Positions 34,195 to 56,883 are shown, counted from the first letter of the stretch. The stretch is 64,000 nt of DNA from Isoetes taiwanensis (GCA_021234155.1 JAJEKV010000010.1:15444275-15508274), one strand, 5' to 3'. The notes: generated by a model from the sequence alone, not told the origin. Program-made: numbers and translations.

Positions 34195-34320
34195 ATGGCG
34201 TCTAGAGGATCTGGCCGCGGCCGAGGCGCTGGTAGAGGTGGTGATACCCAAAGCACAAATCCCAAGCACGGAGGTCTGCCGAACAAGCGAAAAGTTTTGA
34301 TCCAACAAGCGCCTCCGGTA
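34195..34320 (+). CDS. Candidate first exon with RG-rich start and NLS
   Basis: From ATG 34195 the frame reads MASRGSGRGRGAGRGGDTQS and then a basic NKRKV, a likely nuclear localisation signal. It reaches a donor-like CTCCG/GTAATTG at 34318-34324. An upstream TATA-like element (34140) and the clean start suggest the true 5' end of a nuclear protein gene. RG-rich N-termini are common in nucleic-acid-binding proteins. Which downstream pieces are spliced to it is inferred from order only. Confidence 0.4.
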
Positions 34321-34829
34321 ATTGATCCGTTTTTGTTTTGTAATTGATTTCTGTGTCCCTTTTATTGTTAGGTTTCTAGGATGTTTTTCAACTTTGTGTA
34401 TTTTTACGTGTATGCGTGTCTCTGTGTATTGTCTACCTTTCATATTGTTTCTGTGTCATTTCTACCGCTTTTACTACCTTGTTTTGTGTGTTTTTGTTAT
34501 AATCTTCTCCTTTACTCCGATATGTTTTTGTTGGAACAATTCTCCATTTTGTATAATGTAGGAGGTGTAAGTCTTTATACATATTCAGAGTTCTTTTGAC
34601 AAGTCTTTTTGTAGCCTAGTATGTCTCTTATAAAAGAGAAGTGTCCGTAGGTCCCCTCTTAAGAACGGCGCTTCTACGCGATTTATAATTATGAGTGGTT
34701 TTGGTTGTCTCTGCTACTTTCCCCGTGGTACAATTTATGTTTTTGAAAGTAAATGCGTCTATGAAAATTGGCGGCGGCCAGCGATTTCATTACTCACCAC
34801 ATGATTGTAACTTTCGGGATCTTCTAAAA

Positions 34830-35223
34830 ATGTGAAAAGAAAAGCAAAGCTGTAGCGAGGTCCAGTGGACATCCGCGAGAAAAACCAAGAACGGATGAAG
34901 ATGTATCAGTTGCGGATTTGGCACACGCGTTGTGACCATTGACGATCTGGCCAAAATAATGAAGGCTCGTAGAGCCTCCATGTCGAAGAAGATCTACCAG
35001 AGGGCTCGAATGGTATGTGGAGATTTTCAAGACTAGCGGAAAGAGCGGATCCGATTTTCATGTCTAGAGTTAAGGAAACAGATCAAATGAAGAAACAAGG
35101 TATTCGATCATCACGAAGAACAGACGATTCTTACCGTTTATTACTTGAAGCGGTCGAAAAAATAAAAAGTATTGAAGAAGTTAAATTCATCGCAGTGCTA
35201 GTTCCTTTAAAGAGACCGCCCTA
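34830..35223 (+). CDS. Exon-like pieces of the same candidate gene
   Basis: Two open segments: one with HPREKPRTDEDVSVADL and, after a shift, VVTIDDLAKIMKARRASMSK (34840-35010), ending at a donor-like ATG/GTATGTGG; the other VKETDQMKKQGIRSSRRTDD through IEEVKFIAVLVPLKRPP to a stop at 35222. They are charged and helical-looking, with no recognised domain. Reading requires at least one frame correction. Confidence 0.3.
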
Positions 35224-35665
35224 AGAACGGATGAGGTCAGCAGATAACCTCTTCAAATTTGGTCGGGTCGTGGTGATCTATTGACACCAAAAAAAAATAT
35301 GTGAAGGTCTCTCAAATTGAGAAGAGCAATCAAGACAAGGCCGTCGCCTAGTCGGGTACCTACAAGCTTTAAAAGAGAAGGGAAGATGCAAGTTCTAGAG
35401 CCGTGGAAACACCGACGTTCTAGGCATTACGTGATATGACTAGTGATGATGACAAGGCGAGATGCTTAGAGGCCATGAGCAAACTCAAGAAATATACGAC
35501 AAGTATCCACGGGCCTTAGCTTCATCGCGATCCTATCCATGTCGATGGCTTTTTCGTGTCCACGAAGGCTATGTTTGTCGCACAGAAGATTTGACAAGCA
35601 AGACGCAATGGAAATAGTCGCCGGCGATGATAGAAAACCCAGAAAAGTGCAATGCCTAAGCAGAT

Positions 35666-35941
35666 GTGGTGCCTTTTGATATGAAGACGAAGAAGGTGTT
35701 GATATGGAATAAACTTGAAGATTTAACTGGCAACCTCGATATTCACTTCATGATAATAGATGGCCAGCATTCAGTGGAGGCGCAGAAGGTTTTGATCAGT
35801 CAAGCACAAAAAACTGGAAATCAGTTATTCTATAGACTGTATTCAGTCAGAAATTGCCGATTCCTCAGTGGCTCCACAACAGCAGCAGAATTGTTTAAAT
35901 CGCTCTTGAATGACATGGGAAAGACATTCCTGTACAAAAGG
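35666..35941 (+). CDS. Exon with an IDGQHSVEA motif
   Basis: An open frame ends at a donor-like AAAAG/GTATTTTATG (about 35940). It contains FMIIDGQHSVEAQKVLIS (35750-35800), like the GxHR/DGQHR signature of ParB/sulfiredoxin-fold and DndB-like proteins, but with Ser in place of the usual Arg. Upstream in other frames IHVDGFFVSTKAMFVAQ is readable (about 35535-35590). The resemblance is to a short motif only, so domain assignment is tentative. The following intron-like segment holds six copies of the GC palindrome. Confidence 0.4.
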
Positions 35942-35964
35942 TATTTTATGTTCCACACATAGCG

Positions 35965-36220
35965 TTCCAAATCGCGCCAGGCGCGTTTTCGCTAATCACG
36001 TATTTACAAGAAACGCGCCTGGCGCGATTTCTTCATATGGCTGCGATTTTCTAAATACGTGATTAGCAAAAACGCGCCTGGCGCGTTTTATGTTGTTATT
36101 TGTGTGACGGATTTACAAGAAACGCGCCTGGCGCGAATTCTTCATCATGAAGAAATCGCGCCAGGCGCGTTTCTTGTAAATACGTGATTAACGAAAACGC
36201 GCCTGGCGCGTTTTATATTG
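35965..36220. repeat. Cluster of six CGCGCCTGGCGCG palindromes in a candidate intron
   Basis: Perfect or near-perfect copies lie at about 35970, 36013, 36073, 36121, 36157 and 36197, in both orientations. Shared flanks include TTTACAAGAAA and AAATACGTGATTA. The block sits between an exon ending in a GT donor (35941) and resumed coding near 36250. Confidence 0.8.
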
Positions 36221-36239
36221 TTACTTTCACGACGTTTTG

Positions 36240-38040
36240 CTTATTTTTTTATCTAACGCCCATATTTTGCGAACTGTATGTGGAGCAATTAGCTTATGAC
36301 GCCGTAACCAATGGATCGAATATGGAAAACCAATGCCGACCAGACAAGGGCAATCTAAGAGTGCCGAATTCAAATTACTAGAAAGGACACTGTGCCAAAC
36401 CATAATCTGGGACAAGAACAAGGCCACTAGATCAAAGAAGAAAAAGGGGATGCACAAGTACCGAAGAGCAAACGGTGCGAAAGGATGCCTGTAAGATTGT
36501 TTTTCTTCCGACGGTATGGGAAAAGTGGAACTAATTTTGTGACGCCTATTCGAAAAAAGAAGTTGCCGATTCAGTATGGCGTGTTTCCTCCAAGAAGATA
36601 CGCCTATTTTTGATATAGGTATCACGAGAAATGAGAAAGGCACAAGGATTGGATGATGCGTAATTAATCATTCTAGATAGTTGCATGAAAGGAAGTTATC
36701 TACAAGAAAACGCGTCTGCGAAGAAAGCACTTGACATCTTTTGAAGATGCATGCGAATCGATAAAGAATATGAAAGTCCCGAAAAAGTGTTGGTGAAGAA
36801 CCGCAAAGGCTCTCGGGAGACATGATGTTATCGAGATAGGCTTAATGCAAAAGTACAACGTATCTAATGATGACATTAAGAAATATGTATTTTGGTCAAA
36901 AGATTTTGTGAAGCGACAAAAGCTGAAAAGAATGTGGCAACTCTTAAGGGGATTCACCACTAAAGTTAAGCGTCGACCTAAAAAGAAAAGTTGCTTTGGT
37001 GAAGAAGACGGCAAGAGAGGCGAGTCTCCTTTTTCTATAAGGTGTCCATCGGTTATAAGTGTGCCATGCCGAGGGGTAGGTGAAGGGCCAACCGGCATCA
37101 TCTCTATTTGTTCTTGATAGCCGCGGGTAACGAGATGGACCACAGGGATGATTACTGACACCTTCTTCAACACATGCAAAGTGGTTTGACGACGAGATGC
37201 ATTATACTATCGTGCGGTTTGCCACTCCGACATTTCCTACGATATGCACTAGCTGCTTTGCAAATGATGTCGAATGCATTAAAGTGATGAGGCAAGCAGT
37301 AATGATAGATGAAAACAAAAGATAGTGAGTTTAGTACCGAAGTAAGATCTCACATGTGCTAGTCCTTATGATAGCCATTATGGATGATAAAGAATATGAA
37401 AGACTCAAGGGGAAACAGAAGGTGAGAAGATTGCTTGGCAATTGCTATCGCATTAGATGAACCCCTATTGAAGAATGTTTTTTATGTCGAATCCAATTAT
37501 AAGACAAAGGGAAAGGGACCGAGATGTGGATGTGGACACGGACGAAGAGGAAGAGGAAGAGGAAGAAAAAGCGGGTCGACCCTGTCCTTAATTCACCAAT
37601 CAAGTATGAGCTACCGTGGGGGCATAAGGGGAGGCTGAATAAGTACGGTTTTCTTTGGCCCTTTCGAAGTTTTTCGATTGAAGCCTTCGCCTGCGTTAGA
37701 GTCTCCACGTGTTGGGAGTTTCATGTTGGAGGTTATGTCGAGGCGGGAAGCCTCGGGCTAGCTAGGAAATGCCAAAGTGTGGTCTCCGATGGTCAAGCCA
37801 AGGACTTCCTCGATATTTTTTCGAGAAAGTGCTAGAGGTGGCACCTAGGGGTCCGCTTAGGTAGTGCAAAAATAAAGCTTCCAGCTCTAAGTCCAGCTTA
37901 CCGCAGATCCGCTGCGAGCGGGAAGAAATGAGAAAGCATATAGAGGGCATAAAGAAGAATATCGACAAACAGCGGCTTAACTATGCGCCGAGGCGTGCCT
38001 ATCCTTCCAATCACATTGGAAAATCCACAGAAGTGGATGT
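36240..38040 (+). CDS. Fragmented coding stretch, family unknown
   Basis: Readable pieces in shifting frames: FFFRRYGKSGTNFVTP with FPPRRYAYF (36490-36610); QKYNVSNDDIKKYVFWSKDF and a basic KVKRRPKKKS (36845-37000); DDEMHYTIVRFATPTFPTIC (37185-37250); an acidic patch DVDVDTDEEEEEEE (about 37525-37570); FEKVLEVAPRGPLR (about 37820-37855); and EEMRKHIEGIKKNIDKQRL (about 37925-37980). Together they look like one large nuclear protein, but no domain is certain. Either the gene is decayed or the sequence carries many small errors. Confidence 0.3.
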
Positions 38041-38262
38041 AGGTAACGCAAAGCGAAGAAGACAAAATCCTAGATGATACAGTGGATTCGAAAGCTTCGA
38101 GTCGAGGTTAGCATAAAGAGTAATGAAGTATCAACCATAGTTCAAACACTAAGTGATGTGGTTGACACTTACGGCGTAATCAAGAGAACCGTAGAGTAAG
38201 CTCATCATTGCGGATGTTGAGCAGGGAACGTAAAGGTATGTTATTCAAACAGAAATGAAAAT

Positions 38263-38343
38263 CGCGCCAGGCGCGATTTCAATTCTTCAAACAGAATTGA
38301 TTTCAATTATTCCAACAGAATTGAAAATCGCGCCAAGCGCGAT
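38263..38343. repeat. Two GC palindromes in a second candidate intron
   Basis: TGAAAATCGCGCCAGGCGCG and TGAAAATCGCGCCAAGCGCG, with ATTTCAATTCTT flanks, follow a donor-like AAAG/GTATGTTATT (38232) and precede the phosphatase-like coding segment. Confidence 0.75.
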
Positions 38344-38412
38344 TTCAATTTTCTTTTTCCTTGTCTCACAAGTGTGTGCTTTATTATTACGAGACCTAAT
38401 CCGGTTTCCTCC

Positions 38413-38925
38413 AAAATTCTGGTGTTCGATTTGAATGGAGTGCTCGCAAAAACGTTACCTAAAGCACAATTTCCTTATGGTATGCACGAAACCATTTGAG
38501 ACATATATGAAATGGGTATATCGGGCCGTATCTGAAGGAGATGTTAGACCAAGCTTTCTTTTTTATTTCACAGCAATTTGGTCGTCGATGGAGAATAGAA
38601 TTATACAGAAGTTTTGAGAGTAGTTCCGAGTTACATAGAGATTGGGCATCTGTTTGGGATCGAGCAAATGTAAGTCATTCAATAACCCAAAGGATCCTAA
38701 GGTAAAAAAAATATTTGTGAAATGCTTGAGCGACATGATGGATGACTTGGGCGCTCGGGAGAAGGAAGACATCATTATAGTTGATGATGACGCCTTGAAG
38801 TGTTGCTTCAATCAGTCCACAAATCACTAAATCCACCATCCTATCATCCCGAGGATTTTGAAAAGATGACTTCCTCGCTTCGTTTTGTCGAAGATCTTGC
38901 ACGAAATAGCTACAGAAAAAAGGTC
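38413..38925 (+). pseudogene. FCP1/NLI-interacting-factor-like HAD phosphatase domain, disrupted
   Basis: The order of motifs matches the FCP1-like (RNA polymerase II CTD-phosphatase-type) HAD domain: KILVFDLNGVLAKT (38413-38454, the DxDx-type nucleophile loop with Asn at the second acidic site); VRPSFLFYFTAIWSS (about 38548-38590, matching RP...GIWSS); WASVWDRAKCKSF (about 38645-38680, matching W-D-x-x-K-C); and IIIVDDDALKCCFNQS (about 38770-38815, the distal DD metal loop), then SLRFVEDLARNSY. Two frame changes are needed. Plant proteins of this type carry DLNGxL, so the substitution is normal. Substrate unknown. It probably forms the C-terminal part of the 34-39 kb gene. Confidence 0.65.
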
Positions 38926-39396
38926 AAGAGATACAAACACTATACCGCAACTTAATCGGACAGGGAAATTGATGGGACCTAGAGAAGATCGTTCTAGAAA
39001 GGGAACTTTTTGATATATATATATATGTATACAGGAAATACACTTTCCAAAAGTTTTGAATATGAAATATACTTTACACCAAACTCTTTGAATATATATT
39101 GTGTTCTTATATCAAAGATTATTATTGGTTCTGGTATGCGTATTGTTCTTTTATATTACGTGTATGGTTTGCTATACTTGCAATAATTTGTATGTATATA
39201 CCGTCAATAATTTAGGTGTCTATAAACACGTATGCATGAAATTGGCAAACCATAAACCCGGCTTCCCCTTCCGCTTGTTATTATGGCACATTCTATTACC
39301 CGCCAGATGAACTACGCAGACCTCTGCGGTGCCGCGAGCTAGAAATAGAACTTCGGGGACTGGCTTGATGTCGTTGCTATGAATCCCGTCCCGCTT

Positions 39397-39515
39397 CTAT
39401 CCCCGATCCCTTTGATGTTGTAATCCATCTTATATGGAATCCAGAGCATGGTTTGTTCATGATCGAAAGGATCTCAGCACCGCCTGCAGCGACTGTCGAC
39501 GATGATTCGGATTAG
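39397..39515 (+). CDS. Candidate terminal exon
   Basis: An open frame reads DPFDVVIHLIWNPEHGLFMI then ERISAPPAATVDDDSD and a stop at 39513-39515. The acidic C-terminus and protein-like composition suggest the end of a real gene, perhaps the same one as the phosphatase-like segment. The splice junction was not determined. Confidence 0.3.
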
Positions 39516-39900
39516 TTTTTAAAGTTTATGTTCCACTATAATACGTTATTTATGGGAATAAAATCGCGCCACGCGCGATTTGACCCTTTGAAAATCTACG
39601 CTCAGAAAGCAACTTGCTTGGCGTTATTTATTCGTAAAACACTACAATTTCAATGTTTAGATTTCGTTGTCGCTTCTGTGATTGTATGCGAATTAATAAG
39701 CAATTTCCTACTTTTATATTGCCAACATTCTTTTCATAATATGGGTCATTTGGACCGAATATTTGGATGCCCTTGCATTTCAACATAAAATGCATCTTCC
39801 TAGCCCAAAAAATGAACTCGAAGTGCAAAAGTGTGGTTAATTCAATATAATGGTCAATAAATAGCTTATACGGCGCGATTTTGGAATAGACATAATCCCA
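39516..39900. other. Spacer with the last GC palindrome copy
   Basis: AAATCGCGCCACGCGCGATT at about 39561-39580 marks the last copy of the palindrome family. The remainder is AT-rich with no gene. Confidence 0.45.
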
Positions 39901-39914
39901 ATTTAATTGAATGA

Positions 39915-40322
<408 letters not shown>

Positions 40323-40351
40323 ATGTTATATACATACACCTATTGTATGTT

Positions 40352-42329
40352 AATAGAATCTTGGAATTAGTGAACGTGAAGAAACTGTTTGCTACATGTT
40401 GTGATCAAGTACTAAATTTAGAGAACCCAACAATAATGGATGAGATTGTATATGGCTGGAAATATCTTCCTAGCGTGAAATCATCATGGTATAAACCAAA
40501 GGACACATTCTGCAACTTCTCATGTTATGAGAGTTTGAATTGCAAATGTGCAAATGAAATCTGGTTTAAGCCTTTCCTACAAAAAGGAGAAGATGAACTT
40601 GAGCATGTCATATCCCTCTCTATAAATATTTGCCTATACTCTAGGGAGAATATAAAATATGGTTTGAATCATATCCCCTTAGAGAAACCTAATAAGGGTA
40701 TTGTAATTATGGAAGTACTCAAAGCATGGGAGCAGACAGTAGTATATTTGGAAAATAAGGTGGGAAGAATATGCCCAACTAAAATTGAAAAGGCTAGGTC
40801 CTTTATCAAAAATAAAATCAAGCATTGGGTAGAAGAAGGAAGCTCGAATAAAAGAAGAAGAATTCGGATTCCTGATAAAACAATGACATATGAGGCAATT
40901 GCCGAAAAAACATGGATACAACAACATTTATTTATATCTGGAGCAGATAAAGGCGGATAATAACACACGGTATTCATTTGCAAAAACTATATAAGAAAGT
41001 TGGCCTTAAAAAAGGGTTGGTAGCCCTGACTTTGAGATGTGTGTGGATGAAGATGGGTTCCCAAGATCCCCACTAGCAATTAGAGATAAATGTCGACATG
41101 ACATGGAAAATATTGCTGGGAATGTTAAGGTGGAGAACTTGGGATTACCATATTTAATGGGAACATATAAAGCACACAAGAACAAATTTAGATGGCTGAC
41201 AAATGCATCGGAATGTATATTTTCAGATATGGCTTGCCTAATTACGGAGGTCATAAAATCATTTGTACCAACATTCAATGAAATATGCTACCAATTGGAT
41301 TCCAAGGTAAAACGATTTATGGGAGTTAAGACTAGGTCATTGTGGTGGATTAATTCAACGATAGAGCTGGCTATCAATCTACCAGAGGACATACACCATA
41401 CATGGGTGGCAGACATAGCAAGGTGCTATGAATCTATACCATTATTTGGTGACGATGGGATTACAACTATATGCGAAAGGCTCTTCTCCAAAGTTTTTGA
41501 AATAAGGTATCCTCAAAGATTAATTGGGTCTGGGAGACCTTCATCGTATAAATATACATGGAGAAATACTACCCAGACAACCAAAAATGACTTTGAGATA
41601 ACACTTGAAGAACTGGTTACAATAAACAATTACTTACTTACCAATTGTTATGTTCAGGTGGGAGACAGAGTATGGAAACAAATAAGAGGCATCCCAATGG
41701 GATTTTCATGTTCACCATTGTGGTGTAACATTTATCTTATGTTCTATGAATTTAACTTCATTAAGAGATTAGCAAAGTTGGGAAAAATTGAATATCTCAT
41801 TCTGTTCAAGGATGCATTTAGATACATGGACGACCTTAGTATATTCAATAATCCACAGATGGATTTATTTGTGGACCCAACACAACCGAGGGTAGCTGAC
41901 AACCCTTACTGGATTTATCCATTGGATTTCCTTGAGATTAAAAAGGAAGAAGCACCCCAAATATTTCCCCAATATGATTTGGGATTACCGAAATGTAATT
42001 TCCTGAACATGCATGTGCAGATTATAGACCAAGTTTATGGATCTTACATTACGACCAAATTTGATAAGAGGAGGTCGCTTCCATTCCCGTTTATTCAATA
42101 CATACAGTTGGCATCTAATAGGAAAATCAGCCAATGTTATAATCTTATGATCCCTCAGGTGATTTTATTGTTGTATTTATGTAAACGTCCAGAGGAATTC
42201 TTGGTAGAAATAAAGAAGACTATAGGGGTGTTCAAGAAGAATGGTTTTTCGGTACAAAGGCTTATGACTATTGTTAAAAAAGCGATTGTTAATGCAAATA
42301 TCTTAGGGGCTCCTATGGAAAAAAAATGA
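40352..42329 (+). pseudogene. Reverse transcriptase, Naiad/Chlamys-type Penelope-like (P1)
   Basis: Two frames joined by a one-base shift at about 40961, with two stops shortly after (near 40996 and 41011). First part (to 40960): CKCANEIWF finger-like piece, IKYGLNHIPLEKP, WIQQHLFISGADKGG. Second part (41037-42329, 430 residues): LPYLMGTYKAHKNKFRWLTN at 38-57, motif A VADIARCYESIP with Asp126, GIPMGFSCSP at 218-227, FRYMDDLSIFNN with YMDD 263-266, then FLNMHV and TTKFDKRRSLPF thumb motifs. Motif order and wording (DKGG/DKA, KxHK, GIPMGxxCxP, FRYxDDLSIxNN, FDKR) match Naiad/Chlamys Penelope-like RTs as I know them rather than LINE or LTR RTs. No GIY-YIG domain lies in the readable part. The RT core is nearly intact. 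Confidence 0.82.
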
Positions 42330-43906
42330 AGGATATAAAAGTGTTCTGATTGAAAAACTTGTGGAAGTTGAAGTATAGGCCTACCTGATTATAGATGTGG
42401 GGCATGCATAGGCTTGGATGTCCAGAGATAATTTCGTATTTTAAGTTCCTAATATTTATGAGATACTGGAGAGATTGCAAAGGTTTTTATGTTTTTATAA
42501 AAATATCATATTGGAGCATGGCATGCCAACTGGCAAAAACCCTATGGTCCGGACGGATAGGCAAGAACCCAGGGGGTTTTATGGCATTCTAACCATGTAT
42601 GTGGCCGATTCTCCCAATGTTGCATTTAACAGGTCTGTAGAAGTTTTGAGTTGCATCTTGGGCTTACAGACCATGTAGATGGAACCGGGAATCTTTGGGA
42701 TAAAGCAAGACGGTTACCAGTGTATGAGATCAAGCATCCAATTGCAGGTTAGAAGGATCGCTTAGTAGATTGGAGAACACAAGTTCTTAATCTTCTTGAA
42801 TCTAAGATGTAATTTACGCATTTCTGTTTGCTTACTCCGAGAAAATGGGTTTCGAATCAGATCAGAGAATACCTCTTGGGGAATTAAGCCACAAGGATTA
42901 TGTAAGAGCTTTAATTTATTATGGATTCAAGCTCATGAAATTTGATAGGGAATGATTCGATGCATTTAGTATGATACTGGGTTATGCCATAGACTATGCT
43001 AACCCGATATTTTCAAAAAACATAAGGAACCGAATACATGGATAATAGGCCCGAGGAGATGGGAGATTCAAGCTATATGGAAATAGAGGAAGATCCCGAT
43101 CATGTCCTAGACGATAATCGGGTTAGATATTATGATATTAAGTGGTTAAGCCATTATGATATTAAGTGGTTAAGCCAGGCGGTAGAAAATATGAGATGGA
43201 ATTATGTCAAAGTTATAGGATGGAGATGCACGACAACTTAAGCGGTCCAATCTTAAGTTAATTTTGCTAGACCTATATGGTAGAGCTTTCGATGTAATGC
43301 TCACGGACCATGTTATAGGTTAAAGCAAACATAAACAAAACACTGCAGTGAGCTGGGTTGTAAAAGCTCATAGCTCAATGCACGTAGCTATAATTGTAGA
43401 TTGATAAGTAATTTAGGGAAGATTTTACTTGGTAAATTCTTAAATGTTTATGGAGATGTGATGGAGGTAGATTAACAATGTTTTTTCATAGAAGCTCTTG
43501 CATAGCATTATGGGTTTAAGGGTGTAACGTGAGAAGAAAATCTGAGTCAACACATAGCATGATTGATTAAGACTACCTTAAATACTTGTTGATATCCATG
43601 ACACCGATAACAAGGGGGGTTTCATAAAAAGCATTGACACCTGTCTTCCCATTCCATGCATCTGTACTAACACATGTTCTTTGGTTTGGATGGTGACAAA
43701 GTTAGCTTTTCCCACCGGATCTGAGAGGATAAAATTTAAGTGTAGATCAATTTAGGATCATGCTTGGATTTTTACATATGACTCAAAAAACTACAGCAAG
43801 ATGCTTAAGATCTATGATATTGTAAGATATAAATACTCACACCCATAGTAAGATTTCTGCAAGGCTAACTATAATATGGATCCCCTATAGGGAGGTTGCC
43901 AAGAAA
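42330..43906 (+). other. Region downstream of the P1 RT, broken coding
   Basis: Protein-like words occur in shifting frames: GFYGILTMYVADSPNVAFNR (about 42574-42633), FELHLGLTDHVDGTGNLWDK and RLPVYEIKHPIAG (about 42650-42750), DRLVDWRTQVLNLLESKM (about 42760-42810), and GELSHKDYVRALIYYGFKLM (about 42880-42940). I do not recognise the family. The G-F-Y...Y-V-A...R pattern loosely recalls a GIY-YIG nuclease, but the gap is shorter than usual. A short direct repeat (TATGATATTAAGTGGTTAAG) lies at 43132-43173. Confidence 0.35.
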
Positions 43907-47107
<3,201 letters not shown>

Positions 47108-47125
47108 TATATATATATATATATA
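47108..47125. repeat. Short (TA)n between C1 and the next element
   Basis: About 18 bp of TA, followed by ACATATATATG. Confidence 0.9.
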
Positions 47126-48830
47126 ACATATATATGTTCTTATGTTTGTCCCATTGAATCCGACCGTCGATCCGAGATCCGACGGCTCACGTGGATTTGG
47201 GACGTATCCTACGGCTCAGGTGGCTTGGGAGTTTACATACAGCCCACATAGACACGATCCTACGGTCCAGGTTGATCGAATCTGGTGCGTCGGTTCGAGA
47301 TCCTACGGCTCAGATAGAATCTAAGAGTATCTGATTGAATATATAAGAATCTTCGTAAAAACTAAGAGAATCTCATGAAACCTAAGAGAATCTAAGGGAA
47401 TCTTCATGAAATTTTTGAGAATCTAGGGGAATCTAATAGGATTGAGGGCATCTTCATAGAATCTGAGGGAATCTCATAAAATTCGAGAGAATCTGATGGA
47501 ATCTCATGAAATCTAAGGGAATCTGAGGGAACCTAAGGGAATGTTCATAGAATCTGAGGGAATCTAAGAGAATCTTCATAGAATTATAGGGAATCTAAGA
47601 GAATCTCACAGAATCTAGAGGAATCTGAGAGAATTTAGGGGAATCTTTATAGAATTTGAGGGAATCCAACAGAATCTCATAGAATCTAAGGGAATCTAAA
47701 GGAATCTTCATAGAATCTGATGGAATCTCGTAAAATCTAAAGGAATCTGAGGGTATCTGAGGGAATCTAAGGGAATCTGAGGGAATCTAAGGGAATCTAG
47801 GGGAATCTTTATAGAATTTGAGGGAATCCAAGGGAATCTCATAGAATCTAAGGGAATCTAAAGATATCTTTATAGAATCTGATGGAATCTCGTAAAATCT
47901 AAGGGAATCTGAGGGAATCTAGGGGAATCTGAGGGAACTCAGGGAACACGAGAGAATCTTCATAGAATATGAGGGAATCTGAAGGAATCTTCATAGAATA
48001 TAAGGGAATCCAAGGGAATCTAAGGGAATCTAGAGGAATCTGAGGGAATCTAAGGGAATCTAGAGGAATCTTTATAGAATTTGAGGGAATCCAAGGGAAT
48101 CTCATAGAATCTAAGGGAATCTAGAGGGATCTTCATAGAATCTGATGGAATCTCGTAAAATCTAAGGGAATCTAAGGGAATCTAGGGGAATCTAAGGGAA
48201 CCTGAGAGAATCTTTATAAAATATGAGGAAATCTGAGGGAATCTTCATAGAATATGAGGGAATCCAAGGGAATCTAAGGGAACTTAGGGGAATCTTCATA
48301 GAATATGAGGGAATCAAGGGAATCTAAGGGAACTTAGGGGAATCTTCATAGAATTTGAGGGAATCTAAATGACTCTCATAGAATCTGAGGGAATCTAGAG
48401 GAATCTTCATGAATCTTTATAGAATCTGAGGAAGTCTTACAAAATCTAAGGGAATCTGAGGAAATCTTCATAAAGTCTGAGGGAATGTCATAAAATTTAA
48501 AGGAATCTAATAGAATGTCATAAAATCTAAGGGAACCTGAGGGAATCTTCATAGAATTTGAGGGAATGTCATAAAATCTGAGAAAATCTAATAGAATCTC
48601 GTAAAATCTATGGGAATCTGGGGGAATACTAATATGATTGAGGGCATCTTCATCAAATCTAAGGCAATCTTTATAGAATCTGAGGGAATCTCATACACAC
48701 AAAATATAAGGGAATCTACGAGAACCTCATAGAATTTGAGGGAACCTAAGGGGATCTTCATGACATCATGGAGAATGTAGGGGGAACATACTAAAATTAG
48801 AACTTCCGCCGTAGGACGTATTAATTTTCT

Positions 48831-48832
<2 letters not shown>
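47126..48832 (-). mobile_element. GAATCT-minisatellite element B, inserted in TA repeat
   Basis: Bounded by (TA)n on both sides. A unique head (47140-47330) carries three ATCCTACGGCTCAG-like words. The body (47335-48780) is a minisatellite of AAGGGAATCTGAGG, the inverse of the AGATTC units in A1/A2, so it lies in opposite orientation. The right tail (TTCCGCCGTAGGACGTATTA) differs from the A1/A2 termini, so this is a related but separate family. No coding capacity; minus frames such as DSLRFPWIP repeats are artefacts. Confidence 0.6.

Positions 48833-48895
<63 letters not shown>
48833..48895. repeat. (TA)n microsatellite, ~63 bp
   Basis: Pure TA run between element B and element C2. Confidence 0.95.
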
Positions 48896-55907
<7,012 letters not shown>

Positions 55908-56883
55908 AAAAGGCAGTCAACTGGCTGCCTCATTATGTTATAGTTCGGGATTTTAACTATAGATACTCTATCTTCATCATTAAGATGCATGCTCATTCGG
56001 TTGTTCTCTCGTATTCTAAAATGGACACGAGTATCTCAAGTAGGAAACATGGTTCTATAACTGTTGGACAATAGAGCAGTTGCATCTTATGATCCTAATA
56101 AGATTGCTCCATATATTTAAAATCACTGGGTTAACGTTGTTTCATTGGGTTAATGTTGCTGGACCTCTTTATGCACGTATAGATATGCACTCATGACAAG
56201 AACCTTCGTGATAGTCTAATTGGTTTCAGCTCTACACTGAATTATGATATTTGCTCTCTAGAATATATAACTTCGTAATGAACTTAACCGTAGCCAAGGG
56301 CCTCCATTGTTTTACTATTTAAAAAGCCGTGCATTATAGGCTTAAATCTATTTTTAACATTTTTGCTCTAATAAATGGCATTATGACCTATGAGCTGGCA
56401 TGCTGGGCTATGATCACATGCCTTTATCTTGTTAAGATGTGTAAAGATGATTGGGATATTCTTACTTGAGATACATGAAGCACAAAGTTGTTCAAATAAT
56501 TGACAGGGAAATGTTGCCTCATTTAGATCTGATATTTTACTTAACGAAATACCTCTAGAACATGATCTTGGAGCTCATGTGGCATGACAAAGGGGACGTT
56601 TTTCTTGTCTTTTATTCTAGTTATAAATATTACATGAAATAAGATTTATGGCCTTTATTCTTGTTGCTCTTATTTGCTTGAAATCGATATATTCTTATGA
56701 GAGACGGCGGCATGAATGCGCATCTGCATTTCCCTAGATGCATCGCATTAATGGCCACGAATTTGGAGGGAAAGTGCCGCTCCACTAGATTTTTCCTAAC
56801 TCCATCTTTTTTGCATTCCGGTGACCTCTATTCTTGGCTTTTCTGCTCGCTTTTGCCCTACCATTCTCTGATTCCAGCCGATC
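55908..56883. other. Possible P2 leader/promoter region
   Basis: AT-rich, with no supported gene. A hairpin (GGCAG...CTGCC) lies within the first 30 bp after the TA tract. No clear TATA box is distinguishable in the AT-rich context. Confidence 0.35.
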
